64,000 nucleotides of DNA from Mesobacillus maritimus (GTDB lineage: Bacteria > Bacillota > Bacilli > Bacillales > Cytobacillaceae): assembly GCF_023715205.1 (NCBI RefSeq), contig NZ_JAMBNR010000002.1, positions 248,001 through 312,000 of the forward strand. Reading direction: 5' to 3'. The notes beneath the pieces were generated by a model, which did no database searches, was not told the DNA's origin, and saw only the letters and a program-made list of their open reading frames with translations. Positions 1-9,101 of the stretch are shown here, piece by piece (position 1 is the first letter of the stretch; the number at the start of each line of letters is the position of its first letter). The translations under genes and the position numbers were made by a program.

Positions 1-420
1 ATCATTGCAACATTGTTTTGCTCCTAAAACTAATAATGGCACGCCAATAAAATCAATTCCAAGACCTCTTGAAAAGAACCCGCCAAATGTCATGGCTAGT
101 GGGACAGTTGGCGAGGTATTTGAGAAAATGATTTTTTCATGCTGGTGAAAGGCATCTTCCAACAATAAACAAAGATTTTCTAAAGCGGGAATAACTAGTT
201 TATTCCTCTTTCTGCCAATTGTATAAACCGAATTTCCATCCTCATCGATTCCATGAAAAAAAATCTTACCAAAATCATCTTTGGTTAATTGGTTAAAATA
301 ATCTACATTTAAGATTTCTTCTTTCGTTAACTTTCGATCCGTTGGCAATTTCTTTAAATGATAAGCTGCAGCTAGTGCAGTGCTATGAGTTCCAGCATAA
401 TCATCGTATACGTAAATCAC
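1..420 (-). CDS. DUF3189 family protein, 3' end outside window
   Basis: A minus-strand frame of 140 codons is open from a GTG start to the window edge, so the C-terminus is missing. The start follows an AGGATGATT ribosome binding site. The product begins VIYVYDDYAGTHSTALAAAY and continues with alternating hydrophobic and charged stretches typical of the small DUF3189 proteins of spore formers, whose biochemical function I do not know. The family assignment rests on the N-terminal YDDYAGTHST pattern as I remember it. No partner gene is visible, since the next gene is on the other strand. Confidence 0.7.
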   Translation of the reverse strand, partial: MIYVYDDYAGTHSTALAAAYHLKKLPTDRKLTKEEILNVDYFNQLTKDDFGKIFFHGIDEDGNSVYTIGRKRNKLVIPALENLCLLLEDAFHQHEKIIFSNTSPTVPLAMTFGGFFSRGLGIDFIGVPLLVLGAKQCCND

Positions 421-542
421 AGAATCATCCTCTTAAGACTGTAAGTTATAAATAGTATCACCGGAATGAATACTATTCATTAGTGGGAAAAGGCTGTATG
501 TATGCTTTTTCCTAAATCATTGAACTTAAAGGTGGCATTCTG

Positions 543-815
543 ATGCAATTTCCAACGATTCATACAAATTTCTGGGATGCGATTATTGCAGTACCAGTAG
601 TCTTGGTCATAACCCAACTAATCAAGTTAATTTTTAAGGTCCCAAGTAAGTGGGTGCCAACGATTGCATTAGTCATTGGAGTATGTATTTCTGTCTTTTT
701 TGCACACCGCCATCACCTCATTGCTGGTTTATTCATGGGATGGTTTTACGGATATGCTGCGATTGGCTCGTACGCTTCATTAAAAACAACACTAATAGAA
801 TTCAGGAAAAGGTAA
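543..815 (+). CDS. small holin-like membrane protein
   Basis: A 90-residue protein starts at ATG after an AAAGGTGG ribosome binding site at good spacing. It has three hydrophobic segments (about residues 11-30, 36-53 and 58-78) linked by short charged turns, and ends in a basic tail (EFRKR). This is the size and layout of holin-like membrane proteins, but there are no phage or lysis genes nearby, so a phage role is not implied. It stands alone between a minus-strand DUF3189 gene and a 200-bp non-coding stretch. Confidence 0.6.
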   Translation: MQFPTIHTNFWDAIIAVPVVLVITQLIKLIFKVPSKWVPTIALVIGVCISVFFAHRHHLIAGLFMGWFYGYAAIGSYASLKTTLIEFRKR

Positions 816-1021
816 AAATACAGTGGATTTTATCCGTTTTAAAGGGTAGATCAATTAGGAAAAATAGTTGTTTATTCTTATTCTTGGTTCATGTTAATGA
901 AGGATTAATATCCCTGTACTAGTGTCCCGTGTTACGTTTATAGGTTTATTAACCAGAACAAGCTTTGCTACATATATTAGAGCAACTCTTACCAAGATCG
1001 GAAACACGGGAGTGAATGTAC

Positions 1022-1408
1022 ATGGAGCTAGTAGAGTATGGAAAGGAACTAAAGTCTATAGGCAAAGAAATTAGTGAGATAAGTGGGGAAACGACAGAAA
1101 TTCCACTATCAGAAAATTTATCTGAAAATATTGCCATCTGTAAGAAGACCGTACAGAAACTAAAAGGGATTGAACCTCCTCCATTTGTAAGGGTAGAACA
1201 TAAAAAATTGATAAAAATATTTGATCGACTAATCACGGCCTATTCTCTTCAGCTAGAGAGTTCCAAGAATGAGAGACACAATCAATCTAGCGATTTGTAT
1301 GTAAAGGGGAAAAAGATGGTGGAGGAAGAAACACAGAAAATATGGCCAATTTTTATTGCGATCCTTACAAATAGTAGCCATTTCATGTTTCATCAGAATC
1401 AAAAATGA
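1022..1408 (+). CDS. hypothetical soluble protein
   Basis: The protein has about 128 residues. The ATG at 1022 is preferred over the one at 1016 because the GGGAG ribosome binding site lies 9 nt before it rather than 3. It is rich in Lys and Glu and mostly predicted helical, with a Pro-rich turn (EPPPFVRVEHKK) in the middle and no signal peptide or membrane segment. I do not recognise the family. It sits 18 bp ahead of another small hypothetical gene on the same strand, followed by a terminator, so the two probably form a small operon. Confidence 0.5.
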   Translation: MELVEYGKELKSIGKEISEISGETTEIPLSENLSENIAICKKTVQKLKGIEPPPFVRVEHKKLIKIFDRLITAYSLQLESSKNERHNQSSDLYVKGKKMVEEETQKIWPIFIAILTNSSHFMFHQNQK

Positions 1409-1426
1409 CCGTTGGAGTGAACGTAT

Positions 1427-1825
1427 ATGGACGGAGTAAGGAGTGAAAAGGGAGAAGACAAGGAAAAGAAAGAATTAATACTGTCTCTTGAAAAGGGGAT
1501 TGCAATTTGTCAATGGATTCAAGCAGGTGCTGTGTTCACAGAAGCCGTTTTATTAACTCGGTTATATTTCTTAAATGGAGAATCGAGTGCGGAGCAAAAA
1601 ATCCTAGCAGGTATATGGACGCAAACAATTGGACAACTAATGGAGGCCCATGGTGTAACGAAACAGATTATGAACCTAAATGATATCTCTCTATTAAAAG
1701 CACAAAAATTAACTGTAGCCGGAGATATTTTGCAATCTCTAGGATCTGGACTGCAAGCAATTGGAGGCGAGGAGGCATTGATTTCTGAGGGGATTGGAAA
1801 AATGTTTGAAACAATCATTCTTTAA
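1427..1825 (+). CDS. hypothetical protein, possibly DUF6944-like
   Basis: This 132-residue protein begins MDGVRSEKGEDKEKKELI after a GGAGTG ribosome binding site. After the charged N-terminus comes a helical part with Gly/Ala-rich turns (LQSLGSGLQAIGGEEALISEG). This resembles small repetitive proteins of Bacillus annotated as DUF6944, but I hold that match weakly. It is the second gene of a two-gene unit and is followed at once by a strong terminator. Confidence 0.5.
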   Translation: MDGVRSEKGEDKEKKELILSLEKGIAICQWIQAGAVFTEAVLLTRLYFLNGESSAEQKILAGIWTQTIGQLMEAHGVTKQIMNLNDISLLKAQKLTVAGDILQSLGSGLQAIGGEEALISEGIGKMFETIIL

Positions 1826-1835
1826 TGATGCGAGT

Positions 1836-1870
1836 CCCTATTTCTTAAGAGTTATGAAATAGGGCTTTTT
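1836..1870 (+). terminator. Rho-independent terminator
   Basis: A 9-bp stem CCCTATTTC/GAAATAGGG with an 11-nt loop is followed by CTTTTTC. It lies 11 bp after the stop codon at 1825 and ends the two-gene unit. Confidence 0.8.
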
Positions 1871-1962
1871 CATTCATCTTCTTGTAACCGTCCTAAAAAT
1901 GGAATGAAAAAACAACTCAAATGGGAAGATAACGGTAAAGGTCGCTTTCAAAGGAGAATACT

Positions 1963-2667
1963 ATGAATGATTTTTTGATTCCAATCCTAAGGACAAGTGT
2001 AAGTTTCATCCTTTTACTTTTTGTTACTTTTTCAATTGGAAAACATATTGGTTCTCATAAAAATTATTATAGTTTTGCCTTGTCAGTCGTTATCGGCTCT
2101 TACATAGCGAACATGGGCTTTGATACCGCTTTAAGTTTCAAAGAAATGTCCATCGCGTTTCTAACGTTAGTCATTTTGTTCTCTCTGTTTAATAGTATCT
2201 CCTCAAGGTCCCGAAGTTTACGGAAGTGGTTATCAGGAAGACCGACCGTGTTAATCGAAAAGGGTAAACTTTTAGAAGAAAATATGAAGAAAGTAAAGTT
2301 CTCAATCGACGATCTTAACCAACATTTGAGGGAGAGGAATGTATTTAATATATATGAAGTAGAGTTTGCCTTATTGGAAGTAGACGGTGAACTATCCATA
2401 CTTAAAAAGAAGCAATATCAAAGTTTAACTAAACAAGACTTACATTTACCTCATCCGAAAGAGAATTTACCTGTTGAGTTGGTCATGGATGGAAAAGTAA
2501 TTGATAAAAATGCTGACGATGAGTATAACCGCGAATGGATTGAGTCGGAATTTCGAAAAAGAAATCTAAACATAGAAGAAGTTTATTATGCAGTGATCAA
2601 TAGCAATGGGACGCTTTTTATTGATAAATATAAGGATCATTTACAATCACCAGTCGATGTGGAATAA
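1963..2667 (+). CDS. YetF-type DUF421 membrane protein
   Basis: This 234-residue protein has three N-terminal membrane helices (about residues 7-25, 36-52 and 62-77), then a cytosolic part with the family hallmark RPTVLIEKGKLLEENMKK and LNQHLRERNVFNIYEVEFAL. This is the YetF/YrbG architecture, DUF421 followed by a C-terminal DUF. The homologous B. subtilis proteins are linked to spores or membranes but have no firm biochemical role. AAAGGAGAATACT precedes the ATG. A second, shorter DUF421 protein lies on the minus strand at 4291-4899. Confidence 0.8.
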   Translation: MNDFLIPILRTSVSFILLLFVTFSIGKHIGSHKNYYSFALSVVIGSYIANMGFDTALSFKEMSIAFLTLVILFSLFNSISSRSRSLRKWLSGRPTVLIEKGKLLEENMKKVKFSIDDLNQHLRERNVFNIYEVEFALLEVDGELSILKKKQYQSLTKQDLHLPHPKENLPVELVMDGKVIDKNADDEYNREWIESEFRKRNLNIEEVYYAVINSNGTLFIDKYKDHLQSPVDVE

Positions 2668-2748
2668 ATAGCCTTAACAAGATAGGCGAATATAAACACC
2701 AATAAAGGATATCGTTTTTAAATTCGATAGCAATCCAAACAATCTTAA

Positions 2749-2912
2749 GGCTCTTTCTCTAATATTGTTGCTTTTTAAAGAAAATATATAGAATGCTTTA
2801 GCTATTATTCGAGAAGAAAAGAGCTTGAAAACTATGTAGTATCACAGATATAAGCGTATTTCTCGTTAAATTCGGCTTTAGGATTTTAACCACAACCTTT
2901 ACGAAAACAGCC
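2749..2912 (+). repeat. MITE-like repeat, copy 1
   Basis: The element starts GGCTCTTTCTCTAATATTG and ends CTTTACGAAAACAGCC, matching the ends of the dispersed family described in the findings. It is about 164 bp, flanked by ATCTTAA on both sides (probable target duplication). It occupies most of the 378-bp gap between the YetF gene and the germination genes. Confidence 0.7.
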
Positions 2913-2934
2913 ATCTTAAAAAATTATAGCCTTT

Positions 2935-2961
2935 AGACAGGTACCACTTTGGTGTCTGTCT
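2935..2961 (+). repeat. short GGTACC/GGTGTC palindrome
   Basis: AGACAGGTACC and GGTGTCTGTCT are separated by a short loop, so this is an imperfect inverted repeat. It is a weak relative of the GGGACAGGTAC...TGTCCC palindromes found elsewhere in the window. Confidence 0.45.
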
Positions 2962-3051
2962 TATTGACTTTTTGCAGCTTTGTCGTTGAGAACAACTGGG
3001 TATTGGTTGGCATATAGTAGGATATGAAAAGAAAAAGAAAGGTTCATGATA

Positions 3052-3345
3052 ATGTCATCAATTATCATCAATTTACATTATTTGAAGATTAACAGTATTT
3101 CTGGTAATGGTTCTGTCACCATTGGGGAGGCAGCTTACAATAGTCCGACCGCTTATAACAAATCACAAGGCATGAATTCATCTTATGGTGATACTTCTCC
3201 AACAGAAGCAATGATGGAAAATATTTTAATTGATCCGGATGTAAATGATCAGACTGCAATCGGGAACTCTGATAATGCATTTGTAAACCCGAATCGTCCG
3301 ATTCCGCTAGTTCCACCAGTCCCTCCAGTCCCACCACCAAGTTAA
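3052..3345 (+). CDS. GerPA/GerPF-family spore germination protein
   Basis: This small Asn/Ser/Gly-rich protein (97 residues) resembles GerPF-type proteins: LKINSISGNGSVTIGEA, then SPTAYNKSQGMN, then SYGDTSPTEA, and a proline-rich tail ending PPVPPVPPPS. GerP proteins help nutrient germinants pass the spore coat. The ATG at 3052 is chosen because the AGAAAGG site is well spaced from it and poorly spaced from 3046. A second protein of the same family follows 17 bp downstream and an Hsp20 gene 12 bp after that, so the three form an operon likely expressed in the mother cell. Confidence 0.75.
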   Translation: MSSIIINLHYLKINSISGNGSVTIGEAAYNSPTAYNKSQGMNSSYGDTSPTEAMMENILIDPDVNDQTAIGNSDNAFVNPNRPIPLVPPVPPVPPPS

Positions 3346-3362
3346 AAAGGAGGCTTGAGATT

Positions 3363-3605
3363 ATGCCCTATCAAATTAATATTTTGAACTTAAAAGTGAA
3401 TGGAGCGAACCAGAACGGCAATATTGATGTGGGTCCTACTGTTCACAACAGTCATACAGCCAATAGTAAATTTATCGGTGCCAATTTTTCTATGGGTGAT
3501 TTTTCACCGACCTCATCTGTATTAACCACTGGAAATGTCGATACAGATGTTAGTGATCAAGACCAAATTGCAAACCCATCTATGCCGATTGCAAATCAAC
3601 TATAA
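3363..3605 (+). CDS. GerPA/GerPF-family spore germination protein
   Basis: This 80-residue protein has the same pattern as its upstream neighbour: NILNLKVNGANQNGNIDVG, VHNSHTANSKFIGANFSMGD and FSPTSSV. It is preceded by AAAGGAGG. The tandem pair of paralogues followed by an alpha-crystallin-type protein is a recurrent Bacillaceae arrangement, and both products are expected to be spore coat-associated. No catalytic residues are expected. Confidence 0.75.
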   Translation: MPYQINILNLKVNGANQNGNIDVGPTVHNSHTANSKFIGANFSMGDFSPTSSVLTTGNVDTDVSDQDQIANPSMPIANQL

Positions 3606-3617
3606 GGAGCTTAAGGC

Positions 3618-4043
3618 ATGGACATCGAGAAAATGAGAAAATGGCTTGAAATCACGAATGAATATAAAAAAACTGACTTTTGGACGAAAGTGTTGGAGGA
3701 AAAGAAACCAGAGGAATTTGTACGGTTTCAGGATCACTATCCTAAGTATGATTTGCTTCAGGATGAGTATTATCATTATGTCATTGTTGAAATTCCGGGA
3801 GTTCATCCAGATGAATTAGACCTCAAACTGATCTCAATGAAGGAATTGAGAATAAGCGGGAGAACGCCCACATTTCTTCCAAACCAAATCGAGGTTAGAA
3901 TTGAAAGATTCTCTGGGTACTTTGAGCGTGTGATTGATCTCCCAGATGAAACACGAGCGGATTTATTACAAATAAGCATGGATAAAGGGTTACTCTTTAT
4001 TTCTTTTCCTCGGAACGGTGAGACGATAAAAATTCCAAGGTAA
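3618..4043 (+). CDS. Hsp20/alpha-crystallin family protein
   Basis: This 141-residue protein has an N-terminal helical part (1-50), then an alpha-crystallin domain with YYHYVIVEIPGVHPDELDL, LRISGRT and the closing strands LLQISMDKGLLFISFPR. Small heat shock proteins of this type bind unfolded clients. In Bacillus, members such as CotM and CotP are spore coat proteins. Being third in a unit with two germination proteins suggests a spore role. GGAGCTTAAGGC precedes the ATG. Confidence 0.8.
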   Translation: MDIEKMRKWLEITNEYKKTDFWTKVLEEKKPEEFVRFQDHYPKYDLLQDEYYHYVIVEIPGVHPDELDLKLISMKELRISGRTPTFLPNQIEVRIERFSGYFERVIDLPDETRADLLQISMDKGLLFISFPRNGETIKIPR

Positions 4044-4044
4044 C

Positions 4045-4073
4045 AAGCCTCAAGTATAGTTGAGGCTTTATTT
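4045..4073 (+). terminator. Rho-independent terminator
   Basis: A stem AAGCCTCAA/TTGAGGCTT with a 6-nt loop is followed by TATTTATT, immediately after the Hsp20 stop codon. Confidence 0.8.
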
Positions 4074-4077
4074 ATTG

Positions 4078-4187
4078 GGCTCTTTTCTCGAACTTTGTTG
4101 CTTTTAGATATAAAGAGAAAAGAATTAACTGTGTTTTCACTGGACAGCAACTTTAAAACAGGAGAAAAGAGCCAGTAAACTTATGCT
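4078..4187 (+). repeat. MITE-like repeat, copy 2, 3'-truncated
   Basis: It starts GGCTCTTTTCTCGAAC and keeps the internal GTGTTTTCACTGGA and GGAGAAAAGAGCC blocks, but stops after GCCAGTAAACTTA, losing the second half and the 3' terminal repeat. Confidence 0.7.
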
Positions 4188-4290
4188 GCAACCTCGTATT
4201 TGGTTTCACGAAGATTATGGAGATTTTATTATTCTCGAAACTGTACATATCTTGATGTATTCTACCAATATCTACCTTCAATATTTAGAT

Positions 4291-4899
4291 TTATTGTAAA
4301 TATTTTGGATGGTCTTGTGGTTGGTTCTTATTTATTTCATCAAAAATATTCTCCTTTTGTGGTGAGGAAGTTTGTTTGCTTTGTTGTTCCATATTCTGAA
4401 GTGATGGTAAATAGGAATTTAATAACCTTTTGAACTCACCAACTGTTAAAGGTTTAGCATCGTCCTTTAACTCATACCCAAGCAATCCATTCGCTTCAAT
4501 GGTTGCAGTCTTTATGTCTTCCATATTTGATATTCCTTGATTTCGTAACCTCATTTCTAATTGGTCAACAGTTAGGCGTAGTTTTTTAAGCTGACCGACT
4601 TTCAAAGTCCCATTCTCAATCACGATTTTAGATTTACCTGTAATGAACCTTTCAAAAATATTAAATTTTGTCTCTAAATATTCAATGATGATAATAGAGG
4701 CCACAAAAATGCTAGCACCAACGATGGCCTTTGTTACACTTTTTTCTACGATTGGTTGTACGATAATTGTACCGATCGAAATCATCACAATTGTTTGCGC
4801 AAGTGTCATTTGTGAGATGGATTTTCTTCCTGCGATTCTTAACAATAAAATACCACTTACGATTAATAAAAATGACTTCCAAATAAATGATAATTCCAT
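4291..4899 (-). CDS. DUF421 (YetF-like) membrane protein
   Basis: This 202-residue protein has three N-terminal membrane helices (about 4-22, 34-50 and 58-74), then the DUF421 signature KSKIVIENGTLKVGQLKKLR and MRLRNQGISNMEDIKTATI. It ends in a polar Gln/Ser/Lys-rich tail of about 40 residues. AGGAGGTTAAAAG precedes the start. It is a paralogue, about 30 residues shorter, of the gene at 1963-2667. The orientation is opposite to its neighbours, so it is transcribed alone. Confidence 0.8.
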   Translation of the reverse strand: MELSFIWKSFLLIVSGILLLRIAGRKSISQMTLAQTIVMISIGTIIVQPIVEKSVTKAIVGASIFVASIIIIEYLETKFNIFERFITGKSKIVIENGTLKVGQLKKLRLTVDQLEMRLRNQGISNMEDIKTATIEANGLLGYELKDDAKPLTVGEFKRLLNSYLPSLQNMEQQSKQTSSPQKENIFDEINKNQPQDHPKYLQ

Positions 4900-5019
4900 C
4901 TTTTAACCTCCTTGCTAATAAATTTCCCATTTCTGGCCGTTTTTACTTAGGAATTAACTACAAGATCAACCATCCGTCCATCACAAAATAAGTTGCAGTG
5001 GTTCAACAACCATATTTGT

Positions 5020-5050
5020 GTTCACCTTTTGCGTTGTGGGTGAACTTTTT
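5020..5050 (+). terminator. terminator-like hairpin
   Basis: GTTCACC pairs with GGGTGAAC over an 11-nt loop and is followed by TTTTTC. No plus-strand gene ends just upstream, so it may be a relic. Confidence 0.4.
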
Positions 5051-5070
5051 CAAATTTAATACATGTTTTT

Positions 5071-5254
5071 GGCTCATTTCCCTAACTTTGTTGCTGTTCG
5101 AGATAAATTGAAGAGAAATCACATTATTTTCACTGGAAAGATTTTTTTAGATTAAGAGAAAAGGGGGAGCAAAATTAGTACGAATACACAAAAAGCTGAT
5201 TCTGCTTTAAAATCGGCTAAAAAATTATAACAACAATTGTTACGAAAACATTCA
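5071..5254 (+). repeat. MITE-like repeat, copy 3, eroded 3' end
   Basis: It starts GGCTCATTTCCCTAAC and ends near TGTTACGAAAACATTCA, where the expected GCC has decayed. ATGTTTTT flanks it on both sides (5063-5070 and 5055+200, i.e. 5255-5262), fitting an 8-bp target duplication. It fills much of the 520-bp space between the DUF421 gene and the XDH operon. Confidence 0.65.
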
Positions 5255-5419
5255 ATGTTTTTACAAGTATGACGTGGTTTCCCTTTTAGATTTGCACAGT
5301 TCAATCGAGAGTCATTCAAATTTCATTTCAAATATTTCGAAAGTCTGAATATAGATTAGAGATGAGTTTGGCTGATGATAAAACAATGCAACCTAATAAA
5401 CAGGATGGAAGGGATGATT

Positions 5420-7738
5420 ATGGAGGTTATTGGGAAAAGCGTAATCCGAAAAGAAGCACAGGACAAAGTGACAGGCCGAGCCCAATATACACACGATTAT
5501 CATACTTCAAAAAAGTTGTCAGGAAGGGTCGTGCTCAGTCCTTATAGTCATGCACGAATCATCTCGATTGATACAACAGATGCAAGGAAAGTACCAGGAG
5601 TCCGAGCGATTATAACAGGGGAACATTTGCCTTTAACCGGTGAATCGATGCGGGATCGCCCTCCATTAGCGACCGGGAAAGTACGCTATCATGGTGAAGC
5701 TGTTGCAATCGTGGTTGCCGATACACCCGACCAAGGAGATCTTGCTGCCAATTTGATTCAGATTCAGTATGAGTTACTTCCAGTCGTTCATACCCCGACA
5801 CAAGCTTTTCAACAGAATTCACCGTTAATCCATGAGCGCTTGGGTGAGTATGACAGGGAAAAGGATGTTTACCCAGTTCCTGGAACAAATATTGCTCATC
5901 ATGTAAAAATACGTAAAGGCAATTTGGAAAAAGGTTGGGCGGAAAGCTCCGTTACGGTCGAGGGGGACTATTCGTTTTCTCCATCCGACCATGCAGCAAT
6001 GGAGACGAGAAGTTCGACGGCTGAGATTACACCCGACGGGACCATAAAGATTATCACGTCATCACAAGCCCCATTTATGGTAAAACAATTAATTGCAAGT
6101 TATTTTAACGAGGATATTGGAAAGATTGTCGTTGATACGCCGCTTGTAGGTGGTGCATACGGGGGCAAGGCTTCCGTGCAGCTAGAAATCCTAGCTTATT
6201 TAAGCTCTAGGGCGGTCAAAGGACTGCCAGTAGAAATTTTCAATCAACGAGAACAAGACATCATGATGTCACCTTCCCATATTGGCTTAGATGCAAAAAT
6301 CAAAATCGGCGCAGACCAATCTGGCGTGATCAAAGCAATGGAGCTCCAGTTTTTCTGGGATGGTGGGGCCTATTCAGATAAAGCGATTGACCTCACGCGA
6401 GCGGGAGCGGTTGATTGTACAGGGCCGTATAAGGTTGACAATGTATGGTGTGATTCTTATTGCATGTATACCAATCATACGTATGCCTCACCGTTTCGTG
6501 GTTTTAGTCATTCCGAACTCTCATTTGCTGTTGAGCGAACATTCGATTTATTGGCAAAGAAACTCAACTTAGATTCGCTGGAATTACGCGAGCGAAATGC
6601 CATTCACCCCGGCCATACTACTCCGACAAGAGTCCTTCTTAATCAAAGTAATGTCGGGAATTTGCAAGAATGTATATCAAAATTACGAACATTAATCCGC
6701 TGGGAAGAGGGACCAGTTAAGGAAATCAATGAGAGGCTAGTAAGGGTAAAAGGGGTTAGCTGCAGTTGGAAAACTTCGACCATTGACTCGAACGCCCCTT
6801 CTGGCGTGATTCTGACATTTAACCGTGATGGAAGTCTAAATTTAATGACTGGTGTTGTTGAAATTGGCACAGGGGCAAAAACGGTGCTGGCTCAACTTCT
6901 TGCGGAAAAATTGAAAATGGATGTGGACAAAATCTATGTCCGGATGAACGTGGATACGCAAACAACACCTGAGCATTGGAAGACGGTCGCAAGCAGAGGA
7001 ATTTATATGGCAGGAAGGGCGTTATTAGAAGCTGCGGATGATGTAATTGCACAATTAAAACAGATGGCCTCCATTGTTCTTAGAGCACCAATTGAAGATC
7101 TGGAAGTAGCACATATGCGAGTATTTATAAGAGACGATCCACGAAAAGGGGTTGATTTTAAGGATATTTGCTATGGCTATCAATATCCAAATGGCAATTC
7201 AATTGGTGGACAAATCATCGGAAAAGGAAATTTTATCCTTCGTCATCTTTCCCATCTGGATCCCGAGACAGGGGAGGGAAAACCTGGACCAGAATGGACG
7301 GTGGCCGCTTATGGGGTAGAAGTTGAATTTGATCGCCGTGACTTCACTTATCGTTTAATCAAAGCGGCTTCGGTGATTGATATTGGGATTGTGTTAAATG
7401 AAAAAGCAGCCTTGGGTCAGGTGATGGGGGCGATGAGTATGGGTCTATCGTTTGCGGGGAGAGAAACCTTTTACTACGATGAGCTTGGCAGGGTGTTAAA
7501 CCCGCAACTGCGAACGTATCGACCAATCCGGTATGGAGAAAATCCTGAATACCTGGTTGATTTTGTGTATACCCCTGACTTACAGGCACCCTACGGAGCG
7601 CGCGGGGTTGGGGAACATGGTCTACTTGGCATGCCTGCTGCGCTGGGAAACGCCCTTTCTATAGCGGCAAATGTGTCGCTTCATCATCTTCCGTTAACCC
7701 CGGAGTTAATTTGGAAGACAAAGGTAGGGAAAGTGTAA
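5420..7738 (+). CDS. molybdopterin-binding subunit of XDH-type hydroxylase
   Basis: This is the large subunit (about 772 residues) of a xanthine dehydrogenase-family molybdenum hydroxylase, which hydroxylates purines or other N-heterocycles and aldehydes. It starts MEVIGKSVIRKEAQDKVTG, the usual N-terminus. It contains the molybdopterin-binding PLVGGAYGGKASVQLE region (near 250), RGFSHSELSFAVERTFD (near 375) and the active-site loop YGARGVGEHGLLG with the catalytic Glu near 740. The ATG at 5420 follows GGAAGGG at 6 nt; alternatives at 5405 and 5414 have worse spacing. The FAD and 2Fe-2S subunits and two maturation proteins follow. PucD of B. subtilis is the analogue, but the substrate is not proven. 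Confidence 0.88.
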   Translation: MEVIGKSVIRKEAQDKVTGRAQYTHDYHTSKKLSGRVVLSPYSHARIISIDTTDARKVPGVRAIITGEHLPLTGESMRDRPPLATGKVRYHGEAVAIVVADTPDQGDLAANLIQIQYELLPVVHTPTQAFQQNSPLIHERLGEYDREKDVYPVPGTNIAHHVKIRKGNLEKGWAESSVTVEGDYSFSPSDHAAMETRSSTAEITPDGTIKIITSSQAPFMVKQLIASYFNEDIGKIVVDTPLVGGAYGGKASVQLEILAYLSSRAVKGLPVEIFNQREQDIMMSPSHIGLDAKIKIGADQSGVIKAMELQFFWDGGAYSDKAIDLTRAGAVDCTGPYKVDNVWCDSYCMYTNHTYASPFRGFSHSELSFAVERTFDLLAKKLNLDSLELRERNAIHPGHTTPTRVLLNQSNVGNLQECISKLRTLIRWEEGPVKEINERLVRVKGVSCSWKTSTIDSNAPSGVILTFNRDGSLNLMTGVVEIGTGAKTVLAQLLAEKLKMDVDKIYVRMNVDTQTTPEHWKTVASRGIYMAGRALLEAADDVIAQLKQMASIVLRAPIEDLEVAHMRVFIRDDPRKGVDFKDICYGYQYPNGNSIGGQIIGKGNFILRHLSHLDPETGEGKPGPEWTVAAYGVEVEFDRRDFTYRLIKAASVIDIGIVLNEKAALGQVMGAMSMGLSFAGRETFYYDELGRVLNPQLRTYRPIRYGENPEYLVDFVYTPDLQAPYGARGVGEHGLLGMPAALGNALSIAANVSLHHLPLTPELIWKTKVGKV

Positions 7739-8580
7739 TGTTGCCATTTGGTTTTGATTATTACCGCCCGAAATCGCTGGAGGAAGCTGTTACACGTTTT
7801 CAACAGGCAGATCAAAGTTTGAAAGAGCCGATGTATTTTTCCGGTGCAACAGAATTCCTCACGCTCGGTAGGATCAATCAAGTATATACAGAAGCAGCTA
7901 TTGATTTAAAAGGCCTTTCTGAAGGAAAAATCATCCAGTTTGATCAAGGATATCTTGTTTTAGGTGCCAATTTAACCTTGACGGAAATCGAGGAAGCGAA
8001 TGTATTTCCATTGTTGACCAGTACATCCAAGGAAATAGCGGACCATACAGCACGTGGGAAAATAACCCTTGGTGGGAATATCTGCGGACAAATTTTCTAC
8101 CGGGAGGCTGTTCTCCCACTTTTATTAGCGGATAGCCAAATGGTGATGGTTGGGCCAGAAGGGATAAAAGTAAAACCAATTCATGAGATTTTTCACGAAC
8201 GACTGCTGTTGCAAAGAGGGGAGTATCTGATCCAAGTGGCTACAGAATCTCGATATCTTGACGCCCCTTTTATCAGTATTAAACGGCGGCAGCAATGGGA
8301 AACAGGTTACCCATTAATCACCATAGCCGCTTTAATAATGGAAAACAAGTTAAGGGTGGCCATCAGCGGACTTTGCACGTTCCCGTTTCGATCAAAAGAA
8401 ATGGAAGGGGCGTTAAATAACCTTGAAGTATCGCCCCAAGAGCGGATTCATAATGCTTTAGCTAGCATACCTGGTCCAATTCTTCATGATGTAGAGGGAT
8501 CATCTGATTACAGGTTGTTCGTCCTAGAAAATCTCCTGGTTGATGTTTGTGAAGCGTTAAAATTCGGGGAAAGGGAGTGA
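7738..8580 (+). CDS. FAD-binding subunit of XDH-type hydroxylase
   Basis: This is the medium subunit (about 280 residues) of the same enzyme. It starts MLPFGFDYYRPKSLEEAV, typical of the CoxM/PucC family, and carries FSGATEFLTL and TARGKITLGGNICGQ, the FAD pyrophosphate-contacting loops. The ATG overlaps the stop codon of the large subunit (TAATG), indicating translational coupling. FAD passes electrons from the iron-sulfur clusters to NAD+ or another acceptor. Confidence 0.88.
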   Translation: MLPFGFDYYRPKSLEEAVTRFQQADQSLKEPMYFSGATEFLTLGRINQVYTEAAIDLKGLSEGKIIQFDQGYLVLGANLTLTEIEEANVFPLLTSTSKEIADHTARGKITLGGNICGQIFYREAVLPLLLADSQMVMVGPEGIKVKPIHEIFHERLLLQRGEYLIQVATESRYLDAPFISIKRRQQWETGYPLITIAALIMENKLRVAISGLCTFPFRSKEMEGALNNLEVSPQERIHNALASIPGPILHDVEGSSDYRLFVLENLLVDVCEALKFGERE

Positions 8581-8584
8581 TGGG

Positions 8585-9052
8585 GTGAAACTCCATACCA
8601 TTCATTTAAACGTGAATGATGAAGAGCAAAAGGTGACCGTTCGATCAGGAGACACGCTTTTGTACACGATAAGAGAGCAACTTGGTCTAACGGGTGCAAA
8701 ACCTGGGTGTCTGAATGGAGACTGTGGAGCTTGTACCATTCAGGTTGACGGCTGGCCGATGAAATCTTGTTTAATGATGGCGGTAGAAGCGGAAGGAAAG
8801 CAAATTACAACGATTGAAGGCTTAAATAATACTCCGATACAGGAAGCGTTTGTTCATCATTTTGCTTTCCAATGTGGCTATTGTACACCAGGGTTTATTA
8901 TGAACGGTCACTCTCTTATTCAAAAGAAACCAGATGCGGATGATTCGACCATTAAAGAATGGCTTGAATCGAATATTTGTCGCTGTACCAGCTATATCGA
9001 AATCGAAAAGGCCATCAAGTTTGCTTTGGGTAAGAATAAGCCGTCCTCCTAA
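8585..9052 (+). CDS. 2Fe-2S subunit of XDH-type hydroxylase
   Basis: This is the small subunit (155 residues). The plant-type ferredoxin domain carries CLNGDCGACTIQVDG, and the helical second domain carries CGYCTPGFIM and CRCTSY, which together bind the two 2Fe-2S clusters. The GTG start is 4 bp after the FAD subunit stop and preceded by GGGAG. The gene order here is Mo-FAD-FeS, followed by XdhC and MocA, whereas the B. subtilis puc operon is ordered pucABCDE. Confidence 0.92.
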   Translation: MKLHTIHLNVNDEEQKVTVRSGDTLLYTIREQLGLTGAKPGCLNGDCGACTIQVDGWPMKSCLMMAVEAEGKQITTIEGLNNTPIQEAFVHHFAFQCGYCTPGFIMNGHSLIQKKPDADDSTIKEWLESNICRCTSYIEIEKAIKFALGKNKPSS

Positions 9053-9101
9053 TCTAGTGACAAGACAAAAGAATGATAAACCCCTTAACATGGCATGTCA
9101 T